This document shows positions 40,427 through 48,308 of a stretch of DNA of 57,094 bases, piece after piece. Every line of letters begins with the position of its first letter. The first letter of the stretch is position 1. A program made the position numbers and the translations under genes. The notes under the pieces were generated by a model that was not told the DNA's origin, did no database searches, and worked only from the letters and a program-made list of their open reading frames with translations. Source of the stretch: JAICYJ01 sp035695105 (GTDB lineage: Bacteria; Actinomycetota; Thermoleophilia; Gaiellales; JAICJC01). The DNA lies in assembly GCA_035695105.1 (NCBI GenBank), contig DASSEV010000068.1, positions 1 through 57,094 of the forward strand, read 5' to 3'.

Positions 40427-41608
40427 TCAGGACGGCGGCGTGACCGCGTATGTGAGGTCGGAGGATGCGTCGCTCGTGAGGTGGAACGTGCCGGTCCCGT
40501 CCAGGTTCACCGTCCACAGATCCAGGTGGCCGTCGCCACGCCCGGTCTCGTAGATCAGCGCCTTGCCGTTCGGGCTCCAGAGCGCACAGCATGAGCCGCC
40601 GTCGTGCGGCGTTGCGACCAGCGACGGGCTGCCGCCGTCCGGGTCGATCACGAACAGGTCGTGAAGCCCCTTTCGCTGGTTCGCGGTGTCGTAGGCGACC
40701 AGCCTCGAATCGGGCGACCAGCGCGCGCTGGTCGTCCACAGGCCCCAGTCGGTGACGCGCCGCACCCCATCGGTGCCGTGCTCCGTCACGAACACCGCGC
40801 TCTCGCCGTCGCTCATCGCGTCGCCCTTCGGCGGGTGCTCGAACGCGGCGAACGCAACCCTGCCGTCCGGCGACCAACTCGCCGGCGATCCCCAGTAGCA
40901 GCACCAGCTGACCATCCCGGGAGGGGTGAGGCGCTGGTAGCGCGCGGTCGCGATGCGGACGACGCCGACCTCGCCGACACCGGCTCCAGCCGTCGGGCGG
41001 AATACGAGCACCTGCGACCCGTCGGGTGAGAAGGCGAGCGGCCGCACCCGGCGCCCGCTGATCCGGCCAATCTGGTACCACCGTCCGCCGCTGTGCACCT
41101 CGAGCGCCCCGCGGTGCGGATCCACCGCACGGGCCGCCCACACCGCGATCCTCGAGCCGTCCGGCGAGACCACGCCCAGCCCGGGCGTCATCCCGGCGAT
41201 CGCGAGCGACCGCAGCACCGTGCGCCCAGGACGGGTCGTGAGCAGCAGATCCTCCAAGCCCTCGCGCGTGCGGCGGGTGAACATGATGGTGTGGCCGCCG
41301 ACGCTGACGCAGCATGCGGTCGTGGTCGAGAGCACCCGCGGCGGGCCGCCGGCGGCGTTGACGATCGTCAGCCCGCGGACGAACCCGTCTGGCCCCGCGG
41401 GCCGCGCGTAGCGTCCGTAGACGATCACGCCGTTCGCCTGTGAGACGCCATGCGGGGCGCCGGGCAGCGGTGACGGGGCCGGCGTCACCGCGCTGGTGGA
41501 GCCGGCTCCGAGCATCAGGGCGAGGGCGGCGGAGCTGACCACGGCCAGCGCTCCGACGGCGCCGGCGAGGCCGGCCGGGCCTGTGCGTCGATGGGGCACG
41601 GCTGTCAT
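40427..41608 (-). CDS. Exported TolB-like beta-propeller protein, 393 aa
   Basis: An N-terminal hydrophobic segment (GLAGAVGALAVVSSAALALML) acts as a signal or anchor. The rest is a TolB/WD40-like beta-propeller with repeats of the SPDGS/SPDSR type: VVSPDGSRIAVW, AFSPDGSQVLVF, SWSPDGRVAFAA, RWSPDSRLVAYD and LWSPNGKALIYE. Three blades carry vicinal cysteines (ACCVS, WCCYW, SCCALW), an unusual pattern for an exported protein. It lies between two inverted flagellin genes, but nothing in it is flagellar. It probably binds protein or ligand at the cell surface. Confidence 0.8.
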   Translation of the reverse strand: MTAVPHRRTGPAGLAGAVGALAVVSSAALALMLGAGSTSAVTPAPSPLPGAPHGVSQANGVIVYGRYARPAGPDGFVRGLTIVNAAGGPPRVLSTTTACCVSVGGHTIMFTRRTREGLEDLLLTTRPGRTVLRSLAIAGMTPGLGVVSPDGSRIAVWAARAVDPHRGALEVHSGGRWYQIGRISGRRVRPLAFSPDGSQVLVFRPTAGAGVGEVGVVRIATARYQRLTPPGMVSWCCYWGSPASWSPDGRVAFAAFEHPPKGDAMSDGESAVFVTEHGTDGVRRVTDWGLWTTSARWSPDSRLVAYDTANQRKGLHDLFVIDPDGGSPSLVATPHDGGSCCALWSPNGKALIYETGRGDGHLDLWTVNLDGTGTFHLTSDASSDLTYAVTPPS

Positions 41609-41683
41609 GAGGGGGCGACCTGCTGGGCCGTCTCAGCGTACCGGGATCGGCGCCCCCGCGGTACTCGGCCCCTCTGGGTACGA

Positions 41684-41712
41684 CGGAGGGCCGCCCGATG
41701 GGCGGCCCTCCG
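41684..41712. terminator. Flagellin copy 2 terminator
   Basis: A perfect 13-base stem (CGGAGGGCCGCCC and its complement) with a GAT loop lies 30 bases past the stop of the leftward flagellin gene. The gap to the propeller gene start (41609-41742) holds nothing else that I can see. Confidence 0.85.
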
Positions 41713-41742
41713 CGTGTCGTCCCGTTATGTGAGGCGCGCCGG

Positions 41743-42558
41743 CTAGCGCAGGAGCGAGAGAACGCTCTGCGGAGCCTGGTTCGCCTGGGCCAGCATGGAG
41801 GTACCGGCCTGCTGAAGCACCTGCAGCTTGGTGAAGTTCACCATCTCGGACGCCATGTCGACGTCGCGAATCCGGCTGTCCGCGCTGGTCAGGTTCTCCT
41901 CGTAGTTGGCCAGGTTGTTCAGCGTGTGCTCGATCCGGTTCTGCACCGAACCGAAGGTGCCGCGGGCATCGCTGACGCCCTGGATGGCGGCGTCGATCGA
42001 GGCCAGCGTGACGGTGCCGCTGAAGTTGAAGATGTTCGAGTCGACCTTGTAGCTCGAGCCGGAACCGAACAGTCCAACGGCGCTCACCGACAGCGTCTCA
42101 CCGTCATTGGCGCCCACCTGGAAGGTGATGCTGGCCGAGCCGGTCAGCAGGGCGATGCCGTTGAAGGTGGTGTTCGCGCCGATCGTGGAGATCTCGGCGC
42201 AGAGCTGCGCGACCTCGGCGGTGATCGATGCCTTGTCGGCCGTCGACAGCGTGCCGTTGTTGAACTGCACGGCAAGGTCGCGGACGCGCTGAAGCATCGA
42301 GTGCACCTCGGCCATCGCGCCTTCAGCCGTCTGCACCAGCGAGACAGCGTCCTGCGCGTTGCGCTGAGCCTGATCCAGACCACCGACCTGCGCCTGCAGC
42401 TTCTCGCTGATGGCAAGGCCGGCCGAGTCGTCGGCCGCGCGGTTGATCCGGTAGCCCGAGGAGAGCTTCTCCATCGACTTCGCCAGCGCCATGCTGGTCG
42501 AGGTCAGGTTCCGGTGCGCGTTGAACGCCTCGATGTTGCTCTGAATGCGAAGGGACAT
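41743..42558 (-). CDS. hag2: Flagellin, copy 2, 271 aa
   Basis: A close paralogue of the first flagellin, identical at most positions over its full length. The differences are mainly conservative and lie in the middle (GSASITFQVGANDGETLSVSAVGLFGSG) and near residues 215-235. The ATG at 42558 follows a perfect AAGGAGG. A strong sigma28-type promoter lies at 42640-42666, leaving a leader of about 75 bases that has a GCGGCTGG..CCAGCCGC hairpin and several GGA motifs. That would suit CsrA control. It is transcribed towards flagellin copy 1. Confidence 0.95.
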   Translation of the reverse strand: MSLRIQSNIEAFNAHRNLTSTSMALAKSMEKLSSGYRINRAADDSAGLAISEKLQAQVGGLDQAQRNAQDAVSLVQTAEGAMAEVHSMLQRVRDLAVQFNNGTLSTADKASITAEVAQLCAEISTIGANTTFNGIALLTGSASITFQVGANDGETLSVSAVGLFGSGSSYKVDSNIFNFSGTVTLASIDAAIQGVSDARGTFGSVQNRIEHTLNNLANYEENLTSADSRIRDVDMASEMVNFTKLQVLQQAGTSMLAQANQAPQSVLSLLR

Positions 42559-42639
42559 TTCTTCCTCCTTGAAGATCGGGTCCCAACTCCGGGTCACATC
42601 ATGTGGCCCGCGCGGCTGGGCCTTCCAGCCGCACACCGG

Positions 42640-42666
42640 TAATCGACCCGCGCCAAAGACAATTTA
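42640..42666 (-). promoter_or_regulatory. Sigma28-type promoter of flagellin copy 2
   Basis: Minus strand TAAA-N15-GTCGATTA, the best match in the window to the classic TAAA-N15-GCCGATAA consensus. It is only 10 bases from an opposite-facing sigma28-type promoter at 42677-42703. Confidence 0.85.
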
Positions 42667-42676
42667 GTAGATGCAA

Positions 42677-42703
42677 TGAATTGCAAAGAGGCGTGGACGA
42701 TTA
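42677..42703 (+). promoter_or_regulatory. Sigma28-type promoter of the CHAP hydrolase gene
   Basis: TGAA-N15-GACGATTA, whose -10 ends 7 bases before the GTG at 42711. Transcription would begin at about the start codon, giving a leaderless message. Confidence 0.72.
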
Positions 42704-42710
42704 CCCAGTC

Positions 42711-43292
42711 GTGAGCTTTCTCAGCGCTGTGTCCCGGGTCGCGCAGATCGAGCAGCTGCTCGACCCGCAGGCGGTATCGCCGGCCCCGGCAACGGGCGCG
42801 CAGGCGGCCGCGACGCCGTTCGCCCAGGCGCTCGGGCAGGCGTCCGCCTCCGCCTCGTCGGGCGGCTCGAGCGCGGGCGCCCGCGCGCTCGCAATCGCCG
42901 AGCGGGAGATCGGCGTGACCGAGCAGCCACCGGGCTCGAACGACGGCCCGCGCATCGCCGACTACCGGTCGGCCGTCGCCGGCTCGTACGCCGGCGCTCC
43001 GTGGTGCGCCTACTTCGTCTCGTGGGCCGCGGCGCAGGCGGGCGCACCGATCGGCCCGAACGGCCAGGGGCTCGGCTCGGTGGCCGGCATCACCGACTGG
43101 GCACGCAGCACCGGTCGGCTCACCAACGACCCGCAGCCGGGCGACCTGATCCTGTTCGGCACGGAGCACGTGGGCATCGTCGAGTCCGTGAACGCCGACG
43201 GCACGCTGACCACGGTCGAGGGCAACGCCTCGAACGGCGTTCACCGCGAGGTGCACCCGCGCAGCGACGCCACCGGGTTCGTGCGACTCTAG
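42711..43292 (+). CDS. CHAP-domain peptidoglycan hydrolase under a flagellar promoter, 193 aa
   Basis: Residues about 60-193 form a CHAP/NlpC-like cysteine hydrolase: AREIGVTEQPPGSNDGPRI, then APWCAYFVSWAAAQAG with the nucleophilic Cys, and EHVGIVESVN with the catalytic His. The N-terminal 55 residues (SAVSRVAQIEQLLDP, Ala-rich linker) are like those of other flagellar wall hydrolases in this lineage and could carry an export signal. It probably opens the peptidoglycan for the rod, replacing the C-terminal half of FlgJ, which is missing at 35725-36066. The GTG lies 7 bases after the sigma28 -10, with no ribosome site. Confidence 0.8.
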   Translation: MSFLSAVSRVAQIEQLLDPQAVSPAPATGAQAAATPFAQALGQASASASSGGSSAGARALAIAEREIGVTEQPPGSNDGPRIADYRSAVAGSYAGAPWCAYFVSWAAAQAGAPIGPNGQGLGSVAGITDWARSTGRLTNDPQPGDLILFGTEHVGIVESVNADGTLTTVEGNASNGVHREVHPRSDATGFVRL

Positions 43293-43462
43293 GCGCGCAC
43301 GTCGACGTGCGGCAGCCCGTCGTCGTCCGACGGCTCGGGCGGCGGCTCGTCATGCCGGCGGGGCGGCTGTCGCCGCTCCTCGTCACGCGTGCGCTGCCGC
43401 GTCACTCTGGGCGGTGGCGGGGGCGGCGTCACGCGCTCGATCGGGCTCATCGGATCGTCCAT
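43289..43462 (-). CDS. Small proline- and charge-rich protein, 57 aa
   Basis: The ATG at 43462 shares one base with the stop of the upstream membrane gene, so it is probably co-translated. The sequence is MDDPMSPIERVTPPPPPPRVTR, then Arg/Glu-rich (DEERRQPPRRHDEPPPEPSDDDG), and it ends in VDVRA. It looks wholly disordered. No family is recognised. It is the last gene of the flhA operon and its stop overlaps that of the convergent CHAP gene by 2 bases. FlgM-like function would be tempting for a short disordered protein here, but no FlgM motif is seen. Confidence 0.55.
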   Translation of the reverse strand: MDDPMSPIERVTPPPPPPRVTRQRTRDEERRQPPRRHDEPPPEPSDDDGLPHVDVRA

Positions 43463-43779
43463 CAGTCACTCCGCGGCTGCTGTCGTCGCGCGAGCTCGCG
43501 TTCCCGCAGCTCTCGAGCCCGGTCGACGGCCATCCGTGCCTGGGCCTGCAGCAGGTGCCGCCAGATGGTGACCGCTGCGGCGTACCCGATCAGGTAACCG
43601 ACGATGCCGCCGGCGACGGAGCGCAGCGCAATGTCCGGGAACGGCAGGCTCTGGCCGTAGCTCTCGTACGCGGCGAGCACGAAGCCGGCGAGCGCCGCCC
43701 AGGACTTCCAGCGGCGCACGCTGAGGGCGGCCTGCGGGTGGGCGTTGATGCCGACCAGCGGAGGCTTGATGTCGGCCAT
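43462..43779 (-). CDS. Two-span membrane protein in the flhA-flhF operon, 105 aa
   Basis: The N-terminal 20 residues (PPLVGINAHPQAALSVRRWKS) precede two hydrophobic segments (WAALAGFVLAAYESYG and GGIVGYLIGYAAAVTIW), then a basic helical tail (ARELRERELARRQQ). I do not recognise the family. It lies 25 bases after flhF in the same direction and is coupled to a small proline-rich gene, so it is likely part of the flagellar operon. It may anchor or position the flagellar machinery, but this is a guess. Confidence 0.6.
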   Translation of the reverse strand: MADIKPPLVGINAHPQAALSVRRWKSWAALAGFVLAAYESYGQSLPFPDIALRSVAGGIVGYLIGYAAAVTIWRHLLQAQARMAVDRARELRERELARRQQPRSD

Positions 43780-43804
43780 CAGGCCCGGCTCCCCGGCTCG
43801 CCGG

Positions 43805-44965
43805 TCACGGCAGCACCAGCTCCGCCAGCTCGGCCGCCTCCGCGGGCCGCAGCCCGGCGTTCGGGCGCCGGCCCTCGGCCAGGTAGGAGATCGGACGCTT
43901 CAGGGTGAACGACAGACCGGCCGCCGGTGCCAGGCTCGCCGCTCCCTCGAGCTGCGTGATAAGGATGCGGTTGACGGCGATCTCCGGCGTGAGCGCCTCG
44001 TAGAGCGCCTCGGCGGCGCGCGCGTCCATGGTCGCCGGAACCACGAGGTGGACCTCGTCCGCCCGCACGGCCGACAGCAGCTCGGCGAGCGCGGCGATCG
44101 AGTCGGCGTCGCGCGCGGCGACCGGCGGGGTGTCGACCACGATCAGGCTCTCGCCCTGCATCCGGGCGGACGCGCGCTCAGCCGCCTCCGGCGTATCCGC
44201 GATGCGCAGGCCGATGTCCAGGTGCTCCGTCAGCGTGCCCAGGCGGTAGGCCGCCGCCGCGGGCTCCAGGCTGAGCGTGCGCACCGCCAGCCGCGACCCG
44301 GCCGCATAGGCGTGGCAGAGCTTCGCGGCGGCCAGCGTCTTCCCGGCGCCGGCCGCGCCGACCAGGGCGATCGTGCGGCGCTTGGTCTTCCAGCCATGCT
44401 CGATCCGCACCTGCCGGGCGAAGGCCCTGCGCACCAGCTGCTCCGGCGTGGCGGACTGGTCGAACGGGCGCATGCCGCGCTCGGCCTCGCGGATCAGCGC
44501 TGCCGTTGCAGCCTCGGGCATGCCCAGCTCGAGCAGCCTGGCTCGCACGGGCTCGAAGTCCGCGTCCACGTCGGGCAGGAGGGCGGGAGGCTCCGGCTCC
44601 TCGGCCGGCGCCAGCAGCTCGAACTCCGGCTCGGCCGCTCGCTCCGCCGTCTCGAGCACGTCCGCGAACGGCGCGGCCTGGGCGATCATGGCGTCGATCA
44701 CGGCCGTGCGCGCGGCCGCCACCGTTTCCTCTGGGCCGGCGTCGTAGGCGTCGAAGACGTGCTGCGCGGGAATCGACGGCGTTGCCGGCGCAGACGCGGG
44801 GCTCACCTCGACCTCGACGCAGCGCCGCGCGAAGAACCCGCCGATGCCGCCGACGAGGCCCTCGCGCTGGTGGGTGATCACCGCGTTCGGCCCCACCTCC
44901 TCCCGGATCTTCGGCAGCAGCTCCTCGAGCGTCCGCCCGCGATAGGTCCTCGTCATGGTCGTCAT
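43805..44965 (-). CDS. flhF: Flagellar biosynthesis GTPase FlhF, 386 aa
   Basis: An SRP-type GTPase that helps place and number flagella. The N-terminus YRGRTLEELLPKIREEVGPNAVITHQRE is typical of FlhF. The P-loop is GAAGAGKT (residues 203-210) and the G3/G4 region follows in LIVVDTPPVAARD and HLVVPATMDARA. Several GTPase motifs are loosened (for example DTPP in place of DTAG, and PAT in place of the usual guanine-binding residues), so nucleotide handling may be altered. The start overlaps the flhA stop by 4 bases. No flhG/MinD partner is in the window. Confidence 0.88.
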   Translation of the reverse strand: MTTMTRTYRGRTLEELLPKIREEVGPNAVITHQREGLVGGIGGFFARRCVEVEVSPASAPATPSIPAQHVFDAYDAGPEETVAAARTAVIDAMIAQAAPFADVLETAERAAEPEFELLAPAEEPEPPALLPDVDADFEPVRARLLELGMPEAATAALIREAERGMRPFDQSATPEQLVRRAFARQVRIEHGWKTKRRTIALVGAAGAGKTLAAAKLCHAYAAGSRLAVRTLSLEPAAAAYRLGTLTEHLDIGLRIADTPEAAERASARMQGESLIVVDTPPVAARDADSIAALAELLSAVRADEVHLVVPATMDARAAEALYEALTPEIAVNRILITQLEGAASLAPAAGLSFTLKRPISYLAEGRRPNAGLRPAEAAELAELVLP

Positions 44966-47007
44966 GCGGTCACCACCCCTGTCGTCTCAACCCGGATGCC
45001 GGGCAGGATCTCGTTGTAGGACATCACCGGCAGCTGCGGCAGCGTCTGCTCCACCAGGCGGCGGAGGTGGCGCCGGATGCGGCTCGAGCAGAGCACCACC
45101 GGGCGCAGCCCCATGCCCGTGGCGGCCTCGACCTGGCCGGCCAGCGAGCCGACGAGCGCCTGCGCCCGCGCCGGGTCCATCGCCAGGTACTCGCCGTCGG
45201 CGGTCTGGGCAACGGACTCGGCGATCTCCTGCTCGAGCCCGGGCTCGAGCGAAATCGCGCGCAGCGTCTTCTCCTCGTCCAGGTAGCCGGCCGTGATCGT
45301 GCGGGCCATCGCCTGGCGGGCATACTCGGCGAGCACGGACGGATCGCGGGTGAACGCGGCCCGGTCGCCGATCGCCTCCAGGATGGTGCCGAGGTCGCGG
45401 ATCGACACACCCTCGCGCAGCAGCGCCTGCAGCACGCGCTGCACCTCGCCGACGCCGAGCTTGTCGGGCACGACCTCCTCCACGGCCGCGGCATTCGCGG
45501 CCTTCAGCGTGTCCAGCAGCTGGCGGGTCTCCTGGCGGGTCAGGAGCTCGTCGACGTGGCGGCGGATGGTCTCGGTCAGGTGGGTGACGATCACGGACTC
45601 GGGGTCGACCACGGTGTAGCCGAGCGCCTCGGCCTCGGCCTGCTGGCCCTCCTCGATCCAGACCGCGGGCAGCCCGAACGCGGGCTCGACGGTGGGGATG
45701 CCGGCGATCCCGGGCGTCGCGTCGCCGGGATTCATTGCCAGCCGGTGGCCGGGGATGATGCGGCTGCGAGCCACCTCGGTGCCACGCACCTTGATGGCGT
45801 ACTCATGCGATTCCAGCATGACGTCGTCGTGGATCCGCACCGGGGCGATCACCATGCCCAGATCGCTCGCGATCTGGCGGCGGACGACGCGGACGCGGCC
45901 GAGCAGGGCGCCGCCGGAGGACTGGTCGACGAGCGGGACGAGGCCAAAGCCGATGGTCAGCTCGAGCGGGTCGATGGCCAGCGCGCCCTCGGCCGGATCC
46001 GTCTGCGGAGCGCCCTCGCTGCGCGCGGCTCGCTCAGCCTCGAGCGACGCCTGCGCTTCCTTTGCGGCCTGGGAGGCCATCGCCCGGCCGAGCACGAACA
46101 GGATGCCGCCGATCACGAAGAAAGGCAGCTTCGGCAGGCCGGGGACGAGCCCCATGGTGCAGATGACGCCGCCGGCGATCATCGGGGCGCGCGGCTGGCG
46201 GAGAATCTGGTTGGTGATGTCGCGCCCGAGGTCGGCCTCCGACGCGGACCGCGTGACGATGATACCCATCGCGGTCGAGATCAGCAGCGCGGGGATCTGC
46301 GCGGCCAGCCCGTCGCCGATGGTCAGGATCGGAAAGGTATGCAGGGCATCGCTGAAGCCCATCCCGCGCTGCAGGACGCCGACGCCCATGCCGCCGAGCA
46401 GGTTGATGGCGACGATCAGGATGCCGGCGACTGCGTCGCCCTTGACGAACTTGGAGGCGCCGTCCATCGCGCCGTAGAAGTCGGCCTCGCGCGCGATCAG
46501 CTCACGGCGGCGGCGGGCCTCCTCGTCGGTGATCTGGCCGGCGTTGAGATCGGCGTCGATCGCCATCTGCTTGCCGGGCATCGCATCGAGGGTGAACCGG
46601 GCGCCCACCTCGGCGACGCGGCCCGAGCCGTTCGTGATGACCACGAACTGGATGACCACCAGGATCAGGAAGACGACGAGGCCGACGAGCACGTTGCCGC
46701 CGACGACGAACGACCCGAAGGCGTGGATGACGTTGCCCGCGTCGCCCTTGAGCAGCACCAGCCGCGTGACGCTGACGTTGATGGCGAGCCGGAACAGGGT
46801 GGTCAGCAGCAGCAGCGACGGGAAGGACGCGAACTCGAGCGCCCGCGGCACGTACATCGTCGTGATCAGGATGATCAGCGCCGCCCCGATGTTGGTCGTG
46901 ATCAGCATGTCGAGCAGCGGCGCGGGCAGCGGCACGAGCATCATCACGACGACGACGACGACCGCGATGGCGCCGACCAGGTCGGAGTGCTTCAGCAGCT
47001 GCTTCAT
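44962..47007 (-). CDS. flhA: Flagellar export gate protein FlhA, 681 aa
   Basis: The large membrane component of the flagellar type III export gate. About eight N-terminal helices are followed by the FHIPEP signature region (ITTNIGAALIILITTMYVPRALEFASFPSLLLLTTLFRLAINVSVTRLVL), the conserved GFVVIGGNVLVGLVVFLI-type segment and DAMPGKQMAIDADLNAGQITDEEARRRR. The C-terminal cytoplasmic domain (from about residue 330) contains VIVTHLTETIRRHVDELLTRQE. It docks substrates and chaperones. It has its own sigma28-type promoter 105 bases upstream and is followed directly by flhF. Confidence 0.95.
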   Translation of the reverse strand: MKQLLKHSDLVGAIAVVVVVVMMLVPLPAPLLDMLITTNIGAALIILITTMYVPRALEFASFPSLLLLTTLFRLAINVSVTRLVLLKGDAGNVIHAFGSFVVGGNVLVGLVVFLILVVIQFVVITNGSGRVAEVGARFTLDAMPGKQMAIDADLNAGQITDEEARRRRELIAREADFYGAMDGASKFVKGDAVAGILIVAINLLGGMGVGVLQRGMGFSDALHTFPILTIGDGLAAQIPALLISTAMGIIVTRSASEADLGRDITNQILRQPRAPMIAGGVICTMGLVPGLPKLPFFVIGGILFVLGRAMASQAAKEAQASLEAERAARSEGAPQTDPAEGALAIDPLELTIGFGLVPLVDQSSGGALLGRVRVVRRQIASDLGMVIAPVRIHDDVMLESHEYAIKVRGTEVARSRIIPGHRLAMNPGDATPGIAGIPTVEPAFGLPAVWIEEGQQAEAEALGYTVVDPESVIVTHLTETIRRHVDELLTRQETRQLLDTLKAANAAAVEEVVPDKLGVGEVQRVLQALLREGVSIRDLGTILEAIGDRAAFTRDPSVLAEYARQAMARTITAGYLDEEKTLRAISLEPGLEQEIAESVAQTADGEYLAMDPARAQALVGSLAGQVEAATGMGLRPVVLCSSRIRRHLRRLVEQTLPQLPVMSYNEILPGIRVETTGVVTA

Positions 47008-47112
47008 GGGCCCGCCCAGGGGGCGACGATCCCCGCGTGGGGGGCCGAGGTTGCGCCGTGCCGGGGGGCAGCGCGGCGCGTGACGGGACGACAGCTACGC
47101 ACGTCACACCGG

Positions 47113-47139
47113 TAGTCGGCCGGGACATCACCCGATTGA
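47113..47139 (-). promoter_or_regulatory. Sigma28-type promoter of flhA
   Basis: Minus strand TCAA-N15-GCCGACTA, about 105 bases before the flhA ATG. Finding a sigma28-type promoter before an early export gene is unusual, since flhA is normally expressed before FliA becomes active. Confidence 0.65.
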
Positions 47140-47235
47140 GTGGCTCCGTCACGCGGTTCGTCCGCTTAACGACCGAACGGGCCGCCCCCCGGAGGGGACG
47201 ACCCGTCTGGGTCTGCTGGGAGCAGCAGCTCTCGG

Positions 47236-47874
47236 TTACGCGGCCGGGATTGCCGTGTGTCCGGTTCCCTCACCGCGGTGGAGGAATCCCAGTGCGTTCT
47301 CCCGGTTGCGGAGGGCGCCGGCTCCGGCGAGGACGCCGAATCCGATGCCGCTCAGCAGGAGGGCGAAGCCGGTGATGATCCCGAAGTTCGCCAGGTTCTC
47401 CGCCATGTAGCTGGACTGCAGGGCGGTGGACAGCGCCGTCTCGTCAACCCAGATCTGCCGTGCCGGGTTGTTCTGCGGCTGCCCGTTCACCTTGACCGCG
47501 GCGTTCGGGTCATTGGTGCCCTTGCCGTCCGGGCTCGCATAGCGCGGCATCTGCGCGTAGTACTGCCCGCCGGTCGCCATCAGCGTGTGGATCGTCATGT
47601 ACTGCGCGAAGGCGTGCGCCTCCGAGCCGGTGTTGATCGTGTCGCCGGCCACGCTCGTGGACGGAATCGTCAGATTGGCGACGTTGAGGCCGGCCTTCTG
47701 CGCCTCCTGCTTGATCTGCGTCGGCGTCATGTCGGGCGTGCCGACGATCTGCTGCGCTGACAGGGTGTCGCGCACGGTGTTACGGCCCTGATAGGCCATG
47801 ACCATCGCGCCGATGCCGAAGACGATCAGCACGGCGGCGGCGATGAAGCCTCCGATTTCAAGTGCTCTACGCAT
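47236..47874 (-). CDS. Two-span membrane protein of unknown function between flhB and flhA, 212 aa
   Basis: A first membrane segment (IGGFIAAAVLIVFGIGAMVMAY, residues about 7-28) and a last one (FGIITGFALLLSGIGFGVLAGAGAL, near 170-195) enclose an external region with MTPTQIKQEAQKAGLNVANLTIP and a Tyr/Met-rich part. I have the impression of a widespread actinobacterial family, but cannot name it. The ATG at 47874 has GGAAGGGAG about 9 bases upstream, which beats longer GTG starts. It has no flagellar-type promoter and may be unrelated to motility. Confidence 0.72.
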   Translation of the reverse strand: MRRALEIGGFIAAAVLIVFGIGAMVMAYQGRNTVRDTLSAQQIVGTPDMTPTQIKQEAQKAGLNVANLTIPSTSVAGDTINTGSEAHAFAQYMTIHTLMATGGQYYAQMPRYASPDGKGTNDPNAAVKVNGQPQNNPARQIWVDETALSTALQSSYMAENLANFGIITGFALLLSGIGFGVLAGAGALRNRENALGFLHRGEGTGHTAIPAA

Positions 47875-48111
47875 GATCTGCTCCCTTCCTTGAGCCACCG
47901 TCGGTAGCTCGTTGCTGACAGTCGCAGTCTGCGTTTGGGGCGCGGTTTCGGCATCGGACATTTCCACTCGGCGTTCGGCCGGGAGTTCGTGATCCGGGCT
48001 GCGGGTTTCCCGCAACCAGGCCGTTTCAGGTGTCACAAACCCCTCACGGAATCCCCGCCGCCGCCGCTGCCGACGAACCCGTCACAGACTCGCAACGTTG
48101 CCTGTGTCGGT

Positions 48112-48237
48112 GTCAAAGCCCCGCGGGTGGGCGTCACGCTTCTGAGACGGAATCGTGACGGATCCGCCGCCTGGTTCCGCCGGCCGCCGCTCGCCGGCAA
48201 TTATTGGAGTCAAAGCCCCGCCGGGTGGGCGTGACGC
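48112..48237. repeat. Pair of about 29-base direct repeats in a 434-base gap
   Basis: GTCAAAGCCCCGCGGGTGGG..CGTCACGC (48112-48139) recurs with two changes at 48209-48237, 97 bases later. Both lie in the 434-base gene-free stretch between flhB's end and the membrane gene at 47874. That gap also has several GTCAC/GTGAC words and AT-rich AATTATTGG near 48198, but no gene I can support. The copies could be regulator sites for the leftward membrane gene. Confidence 0.6.
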
Positions 48238-48308
48238 GGGCGTTGCGGATCTGTGACTGATGGAGGTGTAAGGGAAGCGTCACGGAAGCCGTGCGGCGCG
48301 GGGGGCAC

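Noticed and set aside
45067..47115. A 682-residue open frame opposite flhA
   Set aside because: It is an antisense shadow of a strongly coding gene, with His/Arg/Gln-rich low-complexity sequence and no family.
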